Of a stretch of 44,259 nucleotides of DNA, positions 33,456 through 40,750 are shown in pieces. Positions within the stretch are counted from its first letter, which is position 1. Every line of letters begins with the position of its first letter. The stretch is taken from positions 1 to 44,259 of the forward strand of contig CAZHAJ010000002.1 in the NCBI GenBank assembly GCA_964530215.1, given 5' to 3'. The translations under genes were made by a program, and so were the position numbers. The notes beneath the pieces were generated by a model. It had not been told where the DNA came from. It made no database searches and saw only the letters and a program-made list of their open reading frames with translations. This DNA is from JAAXTT01 sp964530215 (GTDB taxonomy: Bacteria; Bacillota; Desulfotomaculia; Desulfotomaculales; Desulfocucumaceae).

Positions 33456-34703
33456 CTAATCCTGCTGACTTAAGCGCTTTTCTGCACCTATATCCTCCAA
33501 GGTCTCAATATACGCTTTATACCTTACCAAATTATCAGGATTTATAGACACTATTTCATTGGCATGCTCTTCAACAATTACCGCTTTGGATTCAACACCG
33601 GACTTTGCCATGGTCAGTGCTTTTGACCTGGCCAGTTGTGCAGCTTCTTTGCGGCTGTAATGTATATTATACCTTTGTACTTCCAGATATTCTAGTGTTA
33701 CTAGTTCGACGGGTATTGATATATTCCTCCAGACAGGCAGCTTTTTAACAGACCTTTCCACCCGGTAGTTATCAAAAGGGATCTGTTGCTTTCCTGATAA
33801 AATTATTTCCTTCCCTTTAAAATTAATACAGAGCCGAGCAAAAGAATTGCCGGTATCACCAGTTCTTTGCTGGGACATGGGCACTTCTGCATACCCTTCA
33901 TACCAAACCCTGGCCCTTACAACTCCCCTGGCTTGCACATATGTTGCGGGCCGCGGTGGCGTTTGCCGGATATCGTTCTGGTCTAAATTCTCGGGTTCCT
34001 CTTGCGGCGGCGGGATGACCCCTGATATTAATACTTGTCCGGGAACTACGGTATCACCTTCTTTTACCATTGGATTCCCCACTAAAACCAAAACTTCTTT
34101 AACCAAACCGGACTTTTTAGCTACAATATCCGAGGGAGTCACCTCTTCCTCGGGAATGATAGTTTTTTCCGCTATTTCTATGGTTGCCCGGGTACCTCTT
34201 ATGGTAACACCTACATAGGAAATCTCCGGCATCCCATTTATAATCTGCTTCTCAACATTTTCCCGGTTTATAGAAAACCTGGCAGCACCTGTCCTTAAAC
34301 CTGCCTCAGCAGCTATTTTTTTGATCTCCTCTGCCGGCAAACTCTGAGCACCAGTTACATCGATAAACCAGATAAAGGAACTTAGAATATATAGCCCCGC
34401 TAAAAATACCGCGGCACCTAATACCATTGATTTTCTTTTCTTTATTCTACTTACCATAAAGGGCAGCCCTTCCCTTTGCTGAAAATGAAATTTGCAGCGG
34501 GCTTTTCTGCCAATATGCCTAAGGGGCTTTACCGCACTGAGTCTGGCTTTTACAAAAATCTCATTTTCTCCCGTCCTCTTTATATCCCAAAGATATATTC
34601 CTCTTCCGGCAGCTAAGTTTAAGAACTTTTCTAGACTTTCACCTCTAACCAAAATACCTACATAACCAAAAAGAAAAGACGTCAGCTTAAAAAGAAACAC
34701 CAT
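33456..34703 (-). CDS. yqfD: Sporulation protein YqfD
   Basis: A 415-residue sporulation protein. The N-terminal part is cytoplasmic (about 1-85, with a basic stretch), one membrane helix lies at about 93-113 (SMVLGAAVFLAGLYILSSFI), and the rest is a large domain outside the mother-cell cytoplasm, with repeated beta-rich modules. In Bacillus, yqfD belongs to the mother-cell sigma-E regulon, to my knowledge; its function is unsettled. ATG follows AGAGGGGAA. It lies 89 bases after yqfC. It supports an endospore-forming host. Confidence 0.92.
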   Translation of the reverse strand: MVFLFKLTSFLFGYVGILVRGESLEKFLNLAAGRGIYLWDIKRTGENEIFVKARLSAVKPLRHIGRKARCKFHFQQREGLPFMVSRIKKRKSMVLGAAVFLAGLYILSSFIWFIDVTGAQSLPAEEIKKIAAEAGLRTGAARFSINRENVEKQIINGMPEISYVGVTIRGTRATIEIAEKTIIPEEEVTPSDIVAKKSGLVKEVLVLVGNPMVKEGDTVVPGQVLISGVIPPPQEEPENLDQNDIRQTPPRPATYVQARGVVRARVWYEGYAEVPMSQQRTGDTGNSFARLCINFKGKEIILSGKQQIPFDNYRVERSVKKLPVWRNISIPVELVTLEYLEVQRYNIHYSRKEAAQLARSKALTMAKSGVESKAVIVEEHANEIVSINPDNLVRYKAYIETLEDIGAEKRLSQQD

Positions 34704-34792
34704 TATTCCCCTCTTTCTCAGAAGAAAGTTTGTCCATTAATTAGCTGTCAGGCATAAAAGCTTTTGGGTGCATATAAGAAATAGAAATAATC

Positions 34793-35077
34793 TCAGCGAA
34801 TAAATCGAATGCTTAATATACGGCCCTCAAGACATATTTCATCCGGCAGAATATTTCTCAAAGATAGAGCTTCTCCGGTAACAGCTACTTCATAATCACC
34901 CACATTTACCCTGAAATTCTCGGTGGTGTATTCTGTTATGCCCCTATGGTTTTCTATGAACAGCTGCAGATCACCCATAATTACAATTTTTGGCAAATCC
35001 ATTACTATGTCATTGGGAATCTCCAACACATCAGACACTTGTCTTTTTATCTTTTTCTTTAACTCCTGCCAATCCAT
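34793..35077 (-). CDS. yqfC: Sporulation protein YqfC
   Basis: A 94-residue YabP/YqfC family protein (VMDLPKIVIMGDLQLFIENHRGI), a small soluble beta-rich partner of spore-coat and cortex morphogenesis in the mother cell. ATG is behind GGAGGGGG. First gene of the yqfC-yqfD-phoH-pgpH-ybeY-cdd-era operon, with a sigma-E-like promoter directly upstream. Confidence 0.93.
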   Translation of the reverse strand: MDWQELKKKIKRQVSDVLEIPNDIVMDLPKIVIMGDLQLFIENHRGITEYTTENFRVNVGDYEVAVTGEALSLRNILPDEICLEGRILSIRFIR

Positions 35078-35096
35078 TAAACCCCCTCCTGCTGTG

Positions 35097-35125
35097 AATA
35101 TATGTGACCCTTTGGTAAAATATTA
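35097..35125 (-). promoter_or_regulatory. Candidate sporulation sigma-E promoter of yqfC
   Basis: TAATATT (35119-35125), 14 bases, CATATATT (35097-35104) on the minus strand. The sigma-E consensus is KMATATT-N14-CATACAHT, so only one -10 position differs. The predicted start lies just before the ribosome binding site. Confidence 0.55.
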
Positions 35126-35232
35126 CTCCCCTCCAGTTGACTGCACCCTTTATCAGAAGCAATGTTTATTATTTTTATATTTGTGATGGTAATATATAAT
35201 GAATATGAAAAATGTAGGCAGGGGGGATAAAA

Positions 35233-36273
35233 ATGACAGAATTTAAACTAACAACAATGTCCACCGCATCGGGCTGAGCTTCAAAAATGGCTCCGGCCAT
35301 ACTGTCGCAAGTGTTGCGGCAATTACCAACTATAAATGATCCTAACCTGCTGGTGGGTCCCGAAACCCATGATGATGCGGCAGTATACAAAATAAATAAT
35401 GAATTGGTCATTATTCAAACTGTGGATTTTTTCCCACCCATAGTTGATGATCCTTTTTTATATGGACAAATCGCAGCCGCAAATTCCTTAAGTGATATAT
35501 ACGCCATGGGGGGCAAACCTATTCTGGCCTTAAACATTGTTTGTTTTCCTAACTGTTTGCCAGTTAAAATACTGGAGCAGATACTGCAGGGAGGGGCATC
35601 CAAGGTTAGCGAAGCAGGTGCCATAACAGCCGGAGGACACAGTATTGTAGATGACACACCAAAATATGGCTTAGCTGTTACCGGCACAGGACACCCAAAG
35701 CATATTCTTTCTAATTCCGGAGCGGTACAAGGAGACTTACTTATCCTTACCAAGCCCTTGGGCACTGGAATTATCAATACCGCTGCCAAGGGAAATTTGG
35801 CTTCAGAAAAATCGACCCGGGCAGCACTGACGAATATGCTGGAGCTAAACCGTAAATCCGCAGAAATTATGCTTAAATATCCGGTTAAGGCTTGTACCGA
35901 TATCACCGGCTTTGGTCTGCTGGGTCATGCCGCCGAAATGGCTTTGGCCAGCAAGGTGTCATTGGAGATTTGGCCCGATAAAGTTCCCCTGCTGCCGGAA
36001 ACTGAAGAACTGGCAGCTATGGGCATGATACCTGCAGGAGCTTATCAGAACCGAGATCATTTATCTGATAAAATTAAAAATTTGGATAAAATTAAAAAAG
36101 AAAAGGCTGCAATCCTGTTTGATCCTCAAACCTCAGGAGGTCTGCTGCTGGCCATCCCGGAAAGCAAGGCAACTTCTATAACCGAAAGGATGCGTCAAGA
36201 GGGAATTGCCGCCGCAATCATAGGACAGGTGAGACAAAGGGGACCCCATCCCCTTGAACTAAAGGAAGGATGA
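35233..36273 (+). CDS. selD: Selenide, water dikinase with in-frame UGA (selenocysteine)
   Basis: SelD makes selenophosphate from selenide and ATP for selenocysteine and selenouridine synthesis. ATG 35233 follows AGGGGGG. The N-terminus reads MTEFKLTTMSTASG, then TGA (35275-35277), then ASKMAPAI. This is the catalytic loop G-(C/U)-x-x-K: the UGA takes the place of the active Cys as residue 15 and Lys18 is at the required spacing. Read through, the protein has 346 residues, normal for SelD. The rest shows the ATP-binding GxNxxxD-like loops (ANSLSDIYAMGG, DPQTSGGLL). Automated callers would start it at 35287 and lose the active site. It overlaps yedF by 4 bases. Confidence 0.95.
35275..35320 (+). 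promoter_or_regulatory. UGA codon and candidate bacterial SECIS of selD
   Basis: Downstream of the UGA, a stem of seven pairs (35304-35310 with 35314-35320, one G-U) closes a GTG loop whose first G is 34 bases after the codon, within the window usually given for bacterial SECIS elements. A second small hairpin, ATGGC-TCCG-GCCAT (35287-35300), lies between. Confidence 0.55.
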
Positions 36274-36890
36274 GCATAGTGTCAAAGATAATAAAAGTTG
36301 ATTGCCGAAAAATGGCTTGCCCGCAACCGGTAATACACACTAAAAATGCCCTTGAACAAATGGATCAAGGGACGGTCATAACAACAGTGGATAACGATAT
36401 CGCCAGTGAAAACATTACAATATATGCCAAAAACAATGGATATCAAGTGGATGTAGAAAAGAAATCGGATATATATTATATTACCGTTACCAAGGGTGCC
36501 CCAGAAGATACAGTGGAAAAAGCAGTTACCGTCGATGCTCATGGCGACAGTCTCAGTCTTGCATACTTGTTCTCCAGCAATGTATTGGGCCAGGGATCAC
36601 CTGATTTAGGGGAAGTTCTGATGAAAAGTTTGCTGGTAAGTATAAATGAAATGGAAAATCCCCCTAAAGCTTTATTATTTTTAAATACCGGAGTGATGTT
36701 AGCCTGCAGGGGATCTTCCGTTATAGAATTATTGCAATCACTGCAAAATAAAGGTACCCAGCTGATATCCTGCAGTACCTGCCTGGAATACTATAAGTTA
36801 AGGGATAAACTTTTGGTGGGAATGATGGGCAATATGCTGGAAATCAACAATCATATGGTGCAATCCCACAAAGTAATTACCATTTCTTAA
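36270..36890 (+). CDS. yedF: Selenium metabolism protein YedF (TusA-like plus DsrE-like domains)
   Basis: A 206-residue two-domain protein. The N-terminal TusA/SirA-like domain (1-75) has the active CPxP motif (MACPQPVI, C17). The C-terminal DsrE/F-like domain (about 105-200) has two cysteines in LISCSTCLEYY. YedF accompanies selD in many selenium-using anaerobes and is thought to handle sulfur or selenium transfer; the exact role is open. ATG 36270 overlaps selD but has AAGGAAGG immediately adjacent; GTG 36279 is better spaced and may be the real start. Confidence 0.9.
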   Translation: MSIVSKIIKVDCRKMACPQPVIHTKNALEQMDQGTVITTVDNDIASENITIYAKNNGYQVDVEKKSDIYYITVTKGAPEDTVEKAVTVDAHGDSLSLAYLFSSNVLGQGSPDLGEVLMKSLLVSINEMENPPKALLFLNTGVMLACRGSSVIELLQSLQNKGTQLISCSTCLEYYKLRDKLLVGMMGNMLEINNHMVQSHKVITIS

Positions 36891-36926
36891 GAGCCTGTAT
36901 TAATATGTATTTTTGAATTTAAAAAA

Positions 36927-36959
36927 GAGAGATTGATATACAAAAAATATCAATCTCTC
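36927..36959. terminator. Terminator between yedF and the NifU-like gene
   Basis: Perfect 13-base arms GAGAGATTGATAT / ATATCAATCTCTC around a 7-base loop. TTTTTT follows on the minus strand, so it ends the NifU-like transcript; it may also stop selD-yedF. Confidence 0.75.
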
Positions 36960-36986
36960 CATCTAATTATTATTAAATTAAGTATT

Positions 36987-37214
36987 CTATACTTGCACAA
37001 CTTCCTTAATCTCTGGCATTTCCTGAAGAATGGTTCTCTCTATAGCCATTTTTAATGTATAGGTTGACATAGGACAACTTCCGCAGGCACCAACCAATTT
37101 AACCTTTACCGTCCCGTCTTCGGTAACATCCACCAACTCCACATTACCGCCGTCTCTAACCAAAGCCGGACGAACTTTATCAAGAACAGCTTCCACTTTC
37201 TCCTTTACGCTCAC
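36987..37214 (-). CDS. NifU-like (Nfu) iron-sulfur scaffold domain protein
   Basis: A 75-residue protein made of one NifU C-terminal domain. The cluster-binding CxxC is C44-C47 in GACGSCPMST, with DGGNVELVDV before it. Such Nfu proteins carry or deliver 4Fe-4S clusters to apoproteins. GTG start behind AAAGGAGG. It stands alone between convergent yedF and the anti-sigma gene, with its own terminator. Confidence 0.92.
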   Translation of the reverse strand: MSVKEKVEAVLDKVRPALVRDGGNVELVDVTEDGTVKVKLVGACGSCPMSTYTLKMAIERTILQEMPEIKEVVQV

Positions 37215-37304
37215 CGCCGATACCTCCTTTGTGTTAAGACTAAAGCATAATTAATTTTACCTCTTTTATTTTACCCTGGCAAGATATTCCTTATTCGCAA
37301 GAAA

Positions 37305-38357
37305 CTATTCCAGCAGAATCTTTATTTTAATGATATCCCCATTCGTTGAAGCATCTTTTGAGTCCGTAGACATCATGACTTCCCCGTCTATCCGTTCTGT
37401 ACCCCCGGACATTGTGGAAGCTTGGTTATTATTTTCAGAAGATTTAGGAATATTCTCCGAGACCTGTTGTCGGCTGATAATAATACCCTTATCATAAATA
37501 CTGTCCAATGCTTGATCCAAATTGCTTTCAGCCAAGCTCATTACCAGCTCAACCCCGTCAAAGGGCTTGAGGCTATTTGCACCCATACTGAGCAGCACAG
37601 AGGATATTTCTCCCACAGTTCTATATTTATCTTCCACCCTGATTTCCACTACCATTTGTTTAGCCTGCTTTTCATCGGAAGCGGAAACCTGCCCCATCAT
37701 TTCGACTCCGGCATCCTGGGGTGCAGTTCTGGCCAAAGGCTGCAAAGATGTTTCCTCTCTTAGCGGCAGCATATTATTGCTCTCACTTATGTTTTCCTTA
37801 TGTGGTCCGGAGCCGATACCATCCCCCCGTTCATCATCAGCTCTGAATACAATAATATCCTTTGAATCAGAATCATCAGAAGCATTATTATCCATGATGT
37901 CTGAAGATAGGTTGCTGCTTGAGTTTCCCGGCATACTTGCAGTATTTTGGGTTTGCTGCCCCACAACATCAGATTTTTTTGATGTTTCAATATTTTGGGT
38001 AAAGGGCAAATCGATCCCGGCGGCAGCTATCCCAATCACCAGAAGAAACCCAGCAGCAATCCCGATAATTCCGGACCATCTGGTGATGACTGACTTATTT
38101 TTATAAGCACCGGCAAATTTGTCCTCTTGCATAATTATTGCACCGGATAGCTTTTTCTTAAGACTTTGCCTGAAGCCTGCCGGAGGCTTGACGGGGGGAA
38201 GATTGTGAACAGTCCTTAAAACATTTTTAAGAAAATCCAGCTCTGACTTACAGGCAGAACATTTCTCCAAATGAGCTTCGAGTTCTTGCTTCTCAGAGGG
38301 CGATAGCATACCGTCAACATATGCAGATAATAATTTTTGTGTTTGATGGCATTGCAT
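37305..38357 (-). CDS. Transmembrane anti-sigma factor with zinc-finger domain
   Basis: A 350-residue anti-sigma factor. The N-terminal ZAS/zf-HC2 domain has H29, C33 and C36 (HLEKCSACK), plus C3. One membrane helix lies at about 92-112 (WSGIIGIAAGFLLVIGIAAAG). A long extracytoplasmic part follows: a disordered Ser/Asn/Asp-rich stretch (about 120-200), a folded region with VVEIRVEDKYRTVGEISSVL (about 230-290), and a polar tail. It holds the cognate ECF sigma factor encoded 2 bases upstream. The outer domain would sense the envelope signal, which is unknown. Confidence 0.85.
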   Translation of the reverse strand: MQCHQTQKLLSAYVDGMLSPSEKQELEAHLEKCSACKSELDFLKNVLRTVHNLPPVKPPAGFRQSLKKKLSGAIIMQEDKFAGAYKNKSVITRWSGIIGIAAGFLLVIGIAAAGIDLPFTQNIETSKKSDVVGQQTQNTASMPGNSSSNLSSDIMDNNASDDSDSKDIIVFRADDERGDGIGSGPHKENISESNNMLPLREETSLQPLARTAPQDAGVEMMGQVSASDEKQAKQMVVEIRVEDKYRTVGEISSVLLSMGANSLKPFDGVELVMSLAESNLDQALDSIYDKGIIISRQQVSENIPKSSENNNQASTMSGGTERIDGEVMMSTDSKDASTNGDIIKIKILLE

Positions 38358-38359
38358 TT

Positions 38360-38971
38360 TTATCCCCCCTCACCTTTATCAGTCAGACGAATTTCAAAGT
38401 CAAAATGTTCCCTGCACTTCCACAAACTCTGCTTCAAGCTTTGCCTGGCTCTGTTAAGTCTTGATTTAACAGTACCCAGGTTGCAGTCTAAAGCCACTGA
38501 AATTTCTTCATAGGAAAGACCTTGTATCTCCCTCATTACCAATATTAGTCTTTGGTCTTTGGATAGACCGTTAAGCTGCTCCTGAATAAGATTGTTTAAC
38601 TCATTTCGCTCTAAACTTTCTTGGGGTGACAATTCTGTAGACACCAGATAAGGTGCATTTCCAGAATGTATCATCATATCGTCCAGGGAAATGTTTTTTT
38701 GTCTTTGCTGTTTTCGCAATTCATCCCTACAAACATTTGAAACTATTCTATACAACCAGGTTGCAAAGCTTGCCTCTCCTCGAAAGGAAATTAAACCTTT
38801 ATATGCCTTTATAAAAGCTTCTTGAGCCAAATCACTGGCGTCAGTGTGATTGCCGGTAAAGCGATAAGCAATGGTATATACCTTTGTTTCATAGCGAGTA
38901 ACCAGCTCTTCGAAGGCATCCATGTTTCCCGACTTTGCCATATCCACCAATTCGTTATCCTCAGGATGCAC
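38360..38971 (-). CDS. ECF-type RNA polymerase sigma factor (SigW/RpoE-like)
   Basis: A 203-residue ECF sigma factor. Region 2 runs about 15-85 (FEELVTRYETKVYTIAYRFTGN, DLAQEAFIKAYKGL, FATWLYRIVSNVCRDELR) and region 4 about 135-195 (LPxEQR-type core GLSKDQRLILVMREIQGLSYEEI, LDCNLGTVKSRLNRAR). GTG 38971 is chosen because AAGGGGG precedes it; the frame extends to TTG 38989 through that site. It pairs with the anti-sigma gene. The outer-signal regulon is unknown; autoregulation is usual in the family. Confidence 0.92.
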   Translation of the reverse strand: MHPEDNELVDMAKSGNMDAFEELVTRYETKVYTIAYRFTGNHTDASDLAQEAFIKAYKGLISFRGEASFATWLYRIVSNVCRDELRKQQRQKNISLDDMMIHSGNAPYLVSTELSPQESLERNELNNLIQEQLNGLSKDQRLILVMREIQGLSYEEISVALDCNLGTVKSRLNRARQSLKQSLWKCREHFDFEIRLTDKGEGG

Positions 38972-39088
38972 TTGACCACCCCCTTGCAAAAAACACTACA
39001 AACAATTAATTTACTTCGACAGTTTAAATGAACACTCCTCTAATGTTTTACATATAAGAAGGTGGTGGCACAATATTATCAACCTTTA

Positions 39089-39117
39089 TTGACAGCACAA
39101 CAGCATTACTATATAAT
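39089..39117 (+). promoter_or_regulatory. Promoter of tRNA-Leu
   Basis: TTGACA (39089-39094), 17 bases, TATAAT (39112-39117): a perfect sigma-A consensus, 22 bases before the tRNA. Confidence 0.9.
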
Positions 39118-39139
39118 TTATTATTAGTTTGAATAAAAT

Positions 39140-39226
39140 GCCGAAGTGGCGGAACTGGCAGACGCAGCGGACTCAAAATCCGCCGGTAGCAATACCGTAT
39201 CGGTTCGACTCCGATCTTCGGCACCA
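39140..39226 (+). tRNA. tRNA-Leu (CAA)
   Basis: 87 bases with encoded CCA and the long variable arm of a class II tRNA. The acceptor arm is GCCGAAG/CTTCGGC, the anticodon stem is GCGGA/TCCGC, and the loop CTCAAAA gives CAA. Confidence 0.95.
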
Positions 39227-39236
39227 TATATACATA

Positions 39237-39271
39237 AAAAATGACCAGAAATTTAATTTCTGGTCATTTTT
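39237..39271. terminator. Bidirectional terminator of tRNA-Leu and the small minus-strand ORF
   Basis: Perfect 16-base arms (39237-39252 and 39256-39271, ATGACCAGAAAT core) around a TTA loop. The stem starts with A5 and ends with T5, so it can work in both directions. Confidence 0.85.
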
Positions 39272-39284
39272 GTTAATAGATTTG

Positions 39285-39407
39285 TTATCTGCGGTCATCA
39301 GTAAGATCCTCTTGCTGCCTGCGTATGCTTTCTCTATCTCTCCTGACTTCTCTTTCAACAGTGTTCTCACCTGTTCTGTTTCTTTCTCTTCTCTCATTTC
39401 TTACCAT
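39285..39407 (-). CDS. Candidate 40-residue arginine/glutamate-rich microprotein
   Basis: ATG 39407 with a strong ribosome binding site (AAGGGGG, 8 bases upstream) opens a 40-codon frame ending in TAA, followed 14 bases later by a strong terminator. The peptide has 13 Arg, 7 Glu, 4 Asp, no Lys, no Cys and no aromatic residues, opening with MVRNERRERNRTGENTVERE. Two extended -10 boxes lie upstream. Caution: the strand is purine-rich, which makes Arg/Glu codons by chance, and a second frame is also open. No family is recognised. It could be a nucleic-acid-binding or coiled peptide, or a non-coding RNA. Confidence 0.45.
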   Translation of the reverse strand: MVRNERRERNRTGENTVEREVRRDRESIRRQQEDLTDDRR

Positions 39408-39433
39408 TTAATGACCCCCTTTTTTAAAATCTG

Positions 39434-39469
39434 ATTATAGCATTCTTCAAAAACAACCGGATTATAGCA
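39434..39469 (-). promoter_or_regulatory. Two direct-repeat extended -10 boxes
   Basis: TGCTATAAT occurs at 39434-39442 and at 39461-39469 on the minus strand, 27 bases apart, upstream of the microprotein candidate. Neither has a clear -35; both fit the extended -10 pattern. Confidence 0.4.
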
Positions 39470-39613
39470 AGAAATAAATGTTGCTAATGTTAAAATTATT
39501 TGATGTTTTTGTAAGAAATATTGCTATAAGATACCAAAATATAAAATAATGAAAATCATTGAAAATAAGATATAATGAGATTAGTACATTTTAGCTATAA
39601 AGGAGGGTCCCAT

Positions 39614-39820
39614 ATGGAAAAATTTATCAACAAAGCAATAAATGCCGGCAGAAGTTATTCTATACTGGATTTTGCTTTGCTAAAAACCTCTCTGATATCA
39701 TTTGGCATACTTCTCGGGGCCTACTTTTCACAGTTTTTTATAGGATATATTTCAGTTGTATGGATTGTTTTTATAGTTGCCTATCTTCTAATAATGTATA
39801 AAACCTTTATTAAGAATTAA
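39614..39820 (+). CDS. Small two-helix membrane protein
   Basis: 68 residues from ATG 39614, behind AAAGGAGGG; the frame back to 39575 is ignored because it contains the ribosome binding site. An amphipathic start (EKFINKAINAGRSYSILDF) is followed by two membrane helices (about 24-42 and 45-62). The motif DFALLKTSLISFGILLGA resembles small clostridial proteins that databases often mislabel as phosphate ABC permeases. I know no function. It stands alone and converges with the HAD gene. Confidence 0.7.
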   Translation: MEKFINKAINAGRSYSILDFALLKTSLISFGILLGAYFSQFFIGYISVVWIVFIVAYLLIMYKTFIKN

Positions 39821-39840
39821 GCAGGTAATTTAACCCTTTA

Positions 39841-40617
39841 TTATATTAAATCTTTAATGGATGCCACAGAGTCTATTAAAAAATCGGGGTATATCCCTGT
39901 GCTTTCCAGTACTTCTTTGGAGTATTTGCCTGTTTTAACCATTATGGAAGTAGCGCCCACAGCTTTTGCACCAGCCACATCAACATTTACATCATCACCA
40001 ACCATAACCATTTCTTTTTCATTAATATCTAAACTGTCCATTGCTATCTTAAAAAAACTTGCGGTGGGTTTACCCAGCAGCTCTGCCTGCTTACCCGAAG
40101 AATACTCAAACATTGTTACAAAGCCACCGGTATCTATATGTACACCGTCTTCCAGGTAATATAATTTACCTTTGCCAGTGCAGAGAATATTAGCCCCGTT
40201 ATGAATCATTCTAAATACCTTATCAATTTCAGAGTATGATACCTTGTCCCTGAAATCCCCAATTACCACGTAGTCAGGGTTGCTGTCATCATAGTTCAGT
40301 CCGGTCAAAACCTGGGCAACTTTATCGGTAACCAGGCAATAGCACTTTAAGTTTGGATTCTTTAAAAAAAAGTTTCTAACTGCTGTAACCGGGGTAAAAA
40401 TTTCTTCTTGCTTGGCATCAATCCCATTTTTTCTCATTCTTTCAAGAATACCGCTTTCAGGAATTGAATCTGTATTGGTTAAAAATCTTAGGTGATAACC
40501 TTTATCTCTTAATTCTTGAATTATCTCGGCCGCCCCGGGGATTTGACTCCCTTTGAAATATAAAGTACCATCCAAATCAAAGAAAAAAGCTTTAATCTTA
40601 TCCGGTAATTTAGGCAT
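39841..40617 (-). CDS. HAD-superfamily hydrolase, class IIA (NagD-like)
   Basis: 258 residues from ATG 40617, which has GAAAGGAAC upstream; an in-frame ATG 24 bases earlier lies before that site. The HAD motifs are present: DLDGTLYF (I, nucleophile and acid/base Asp), LTNT (II), KPTASFF Lys (III) and GDDVNVDVAGA (IV). The cap lies between motifs II and III, so it is subclass IIA, as in NagD and p-nitrophenyl phosphatases. Substrate unknown; sugar or nucleotide phosphates are typical. Confidence 0.88.
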   Translation of the reverse strand: MPKLPDKIKAFFFDLDGTLYFKGSQIPGAAEIIQELRDKGYHLRFLTNTDSIPESGILERMRKNGIDAKQEEIFTPVTAVRNFFLKNPNLKCYCLVTDKVAQVLTGLNYDDSNPDYVVIGDFRDKVSYSEIDKVFRMIHNGANILCTGKGKLYYLEDGVHIDTGGFVTMFEYSSGKQAELLGKPTASFFKIAMDSLDINEKEMVMVGDDVNVDVAGAKAVGATSIMVKTGKYSKEVLESTGIYPDFLIDSVASIKDLI

Positions 40618-40705
40618 TTTTTTGTTCCTTTCTATGTACATTTTACTAAATTATACAATAACTGCTTACCCAGCGTCCAGTTCTTGGATTTTGGATAAGC
40701 AGACC

Positions 40706-40738
40706 AAAGAGCTGTCTGGTTAAAACCGACAGCTCTTT
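40706..40738 (-). terminator. Hairpin downstream of the agmatinase gene
   Basis: AAAGAGCTGTC (40706-40716) and GACAGCTCTTT (40728-40738) pair perfectly, with a further GGT/ACC inner pairing. The T-run is short, so it is a probable terminator. Confidence 0.6.
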
Positions 40739-40750
40739 TGCCAAACATTT

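Noticed and set aside
35275..35277. TGA read as a true stop, making selD a truncated pseudogene
   Set aside because: The codon falls exactly on the catalytic Cys/Sec site, conserved residues continue on both sides and a SECIS-like hairpin follows.
39173..39397. 74-residue minus-strand frame beginning MREEKETEQ
   Set aside because: It runs through the terminator and antisense to tRNA-Leu and has no good ribosome binding site; the overlapping 40-codon frame has much better signals.
39129..39434. 101-residue plus-strand frame across tRNA-Leu
   Set aside because: It reads through the tRNA and its terminator; no ribosome binding site.
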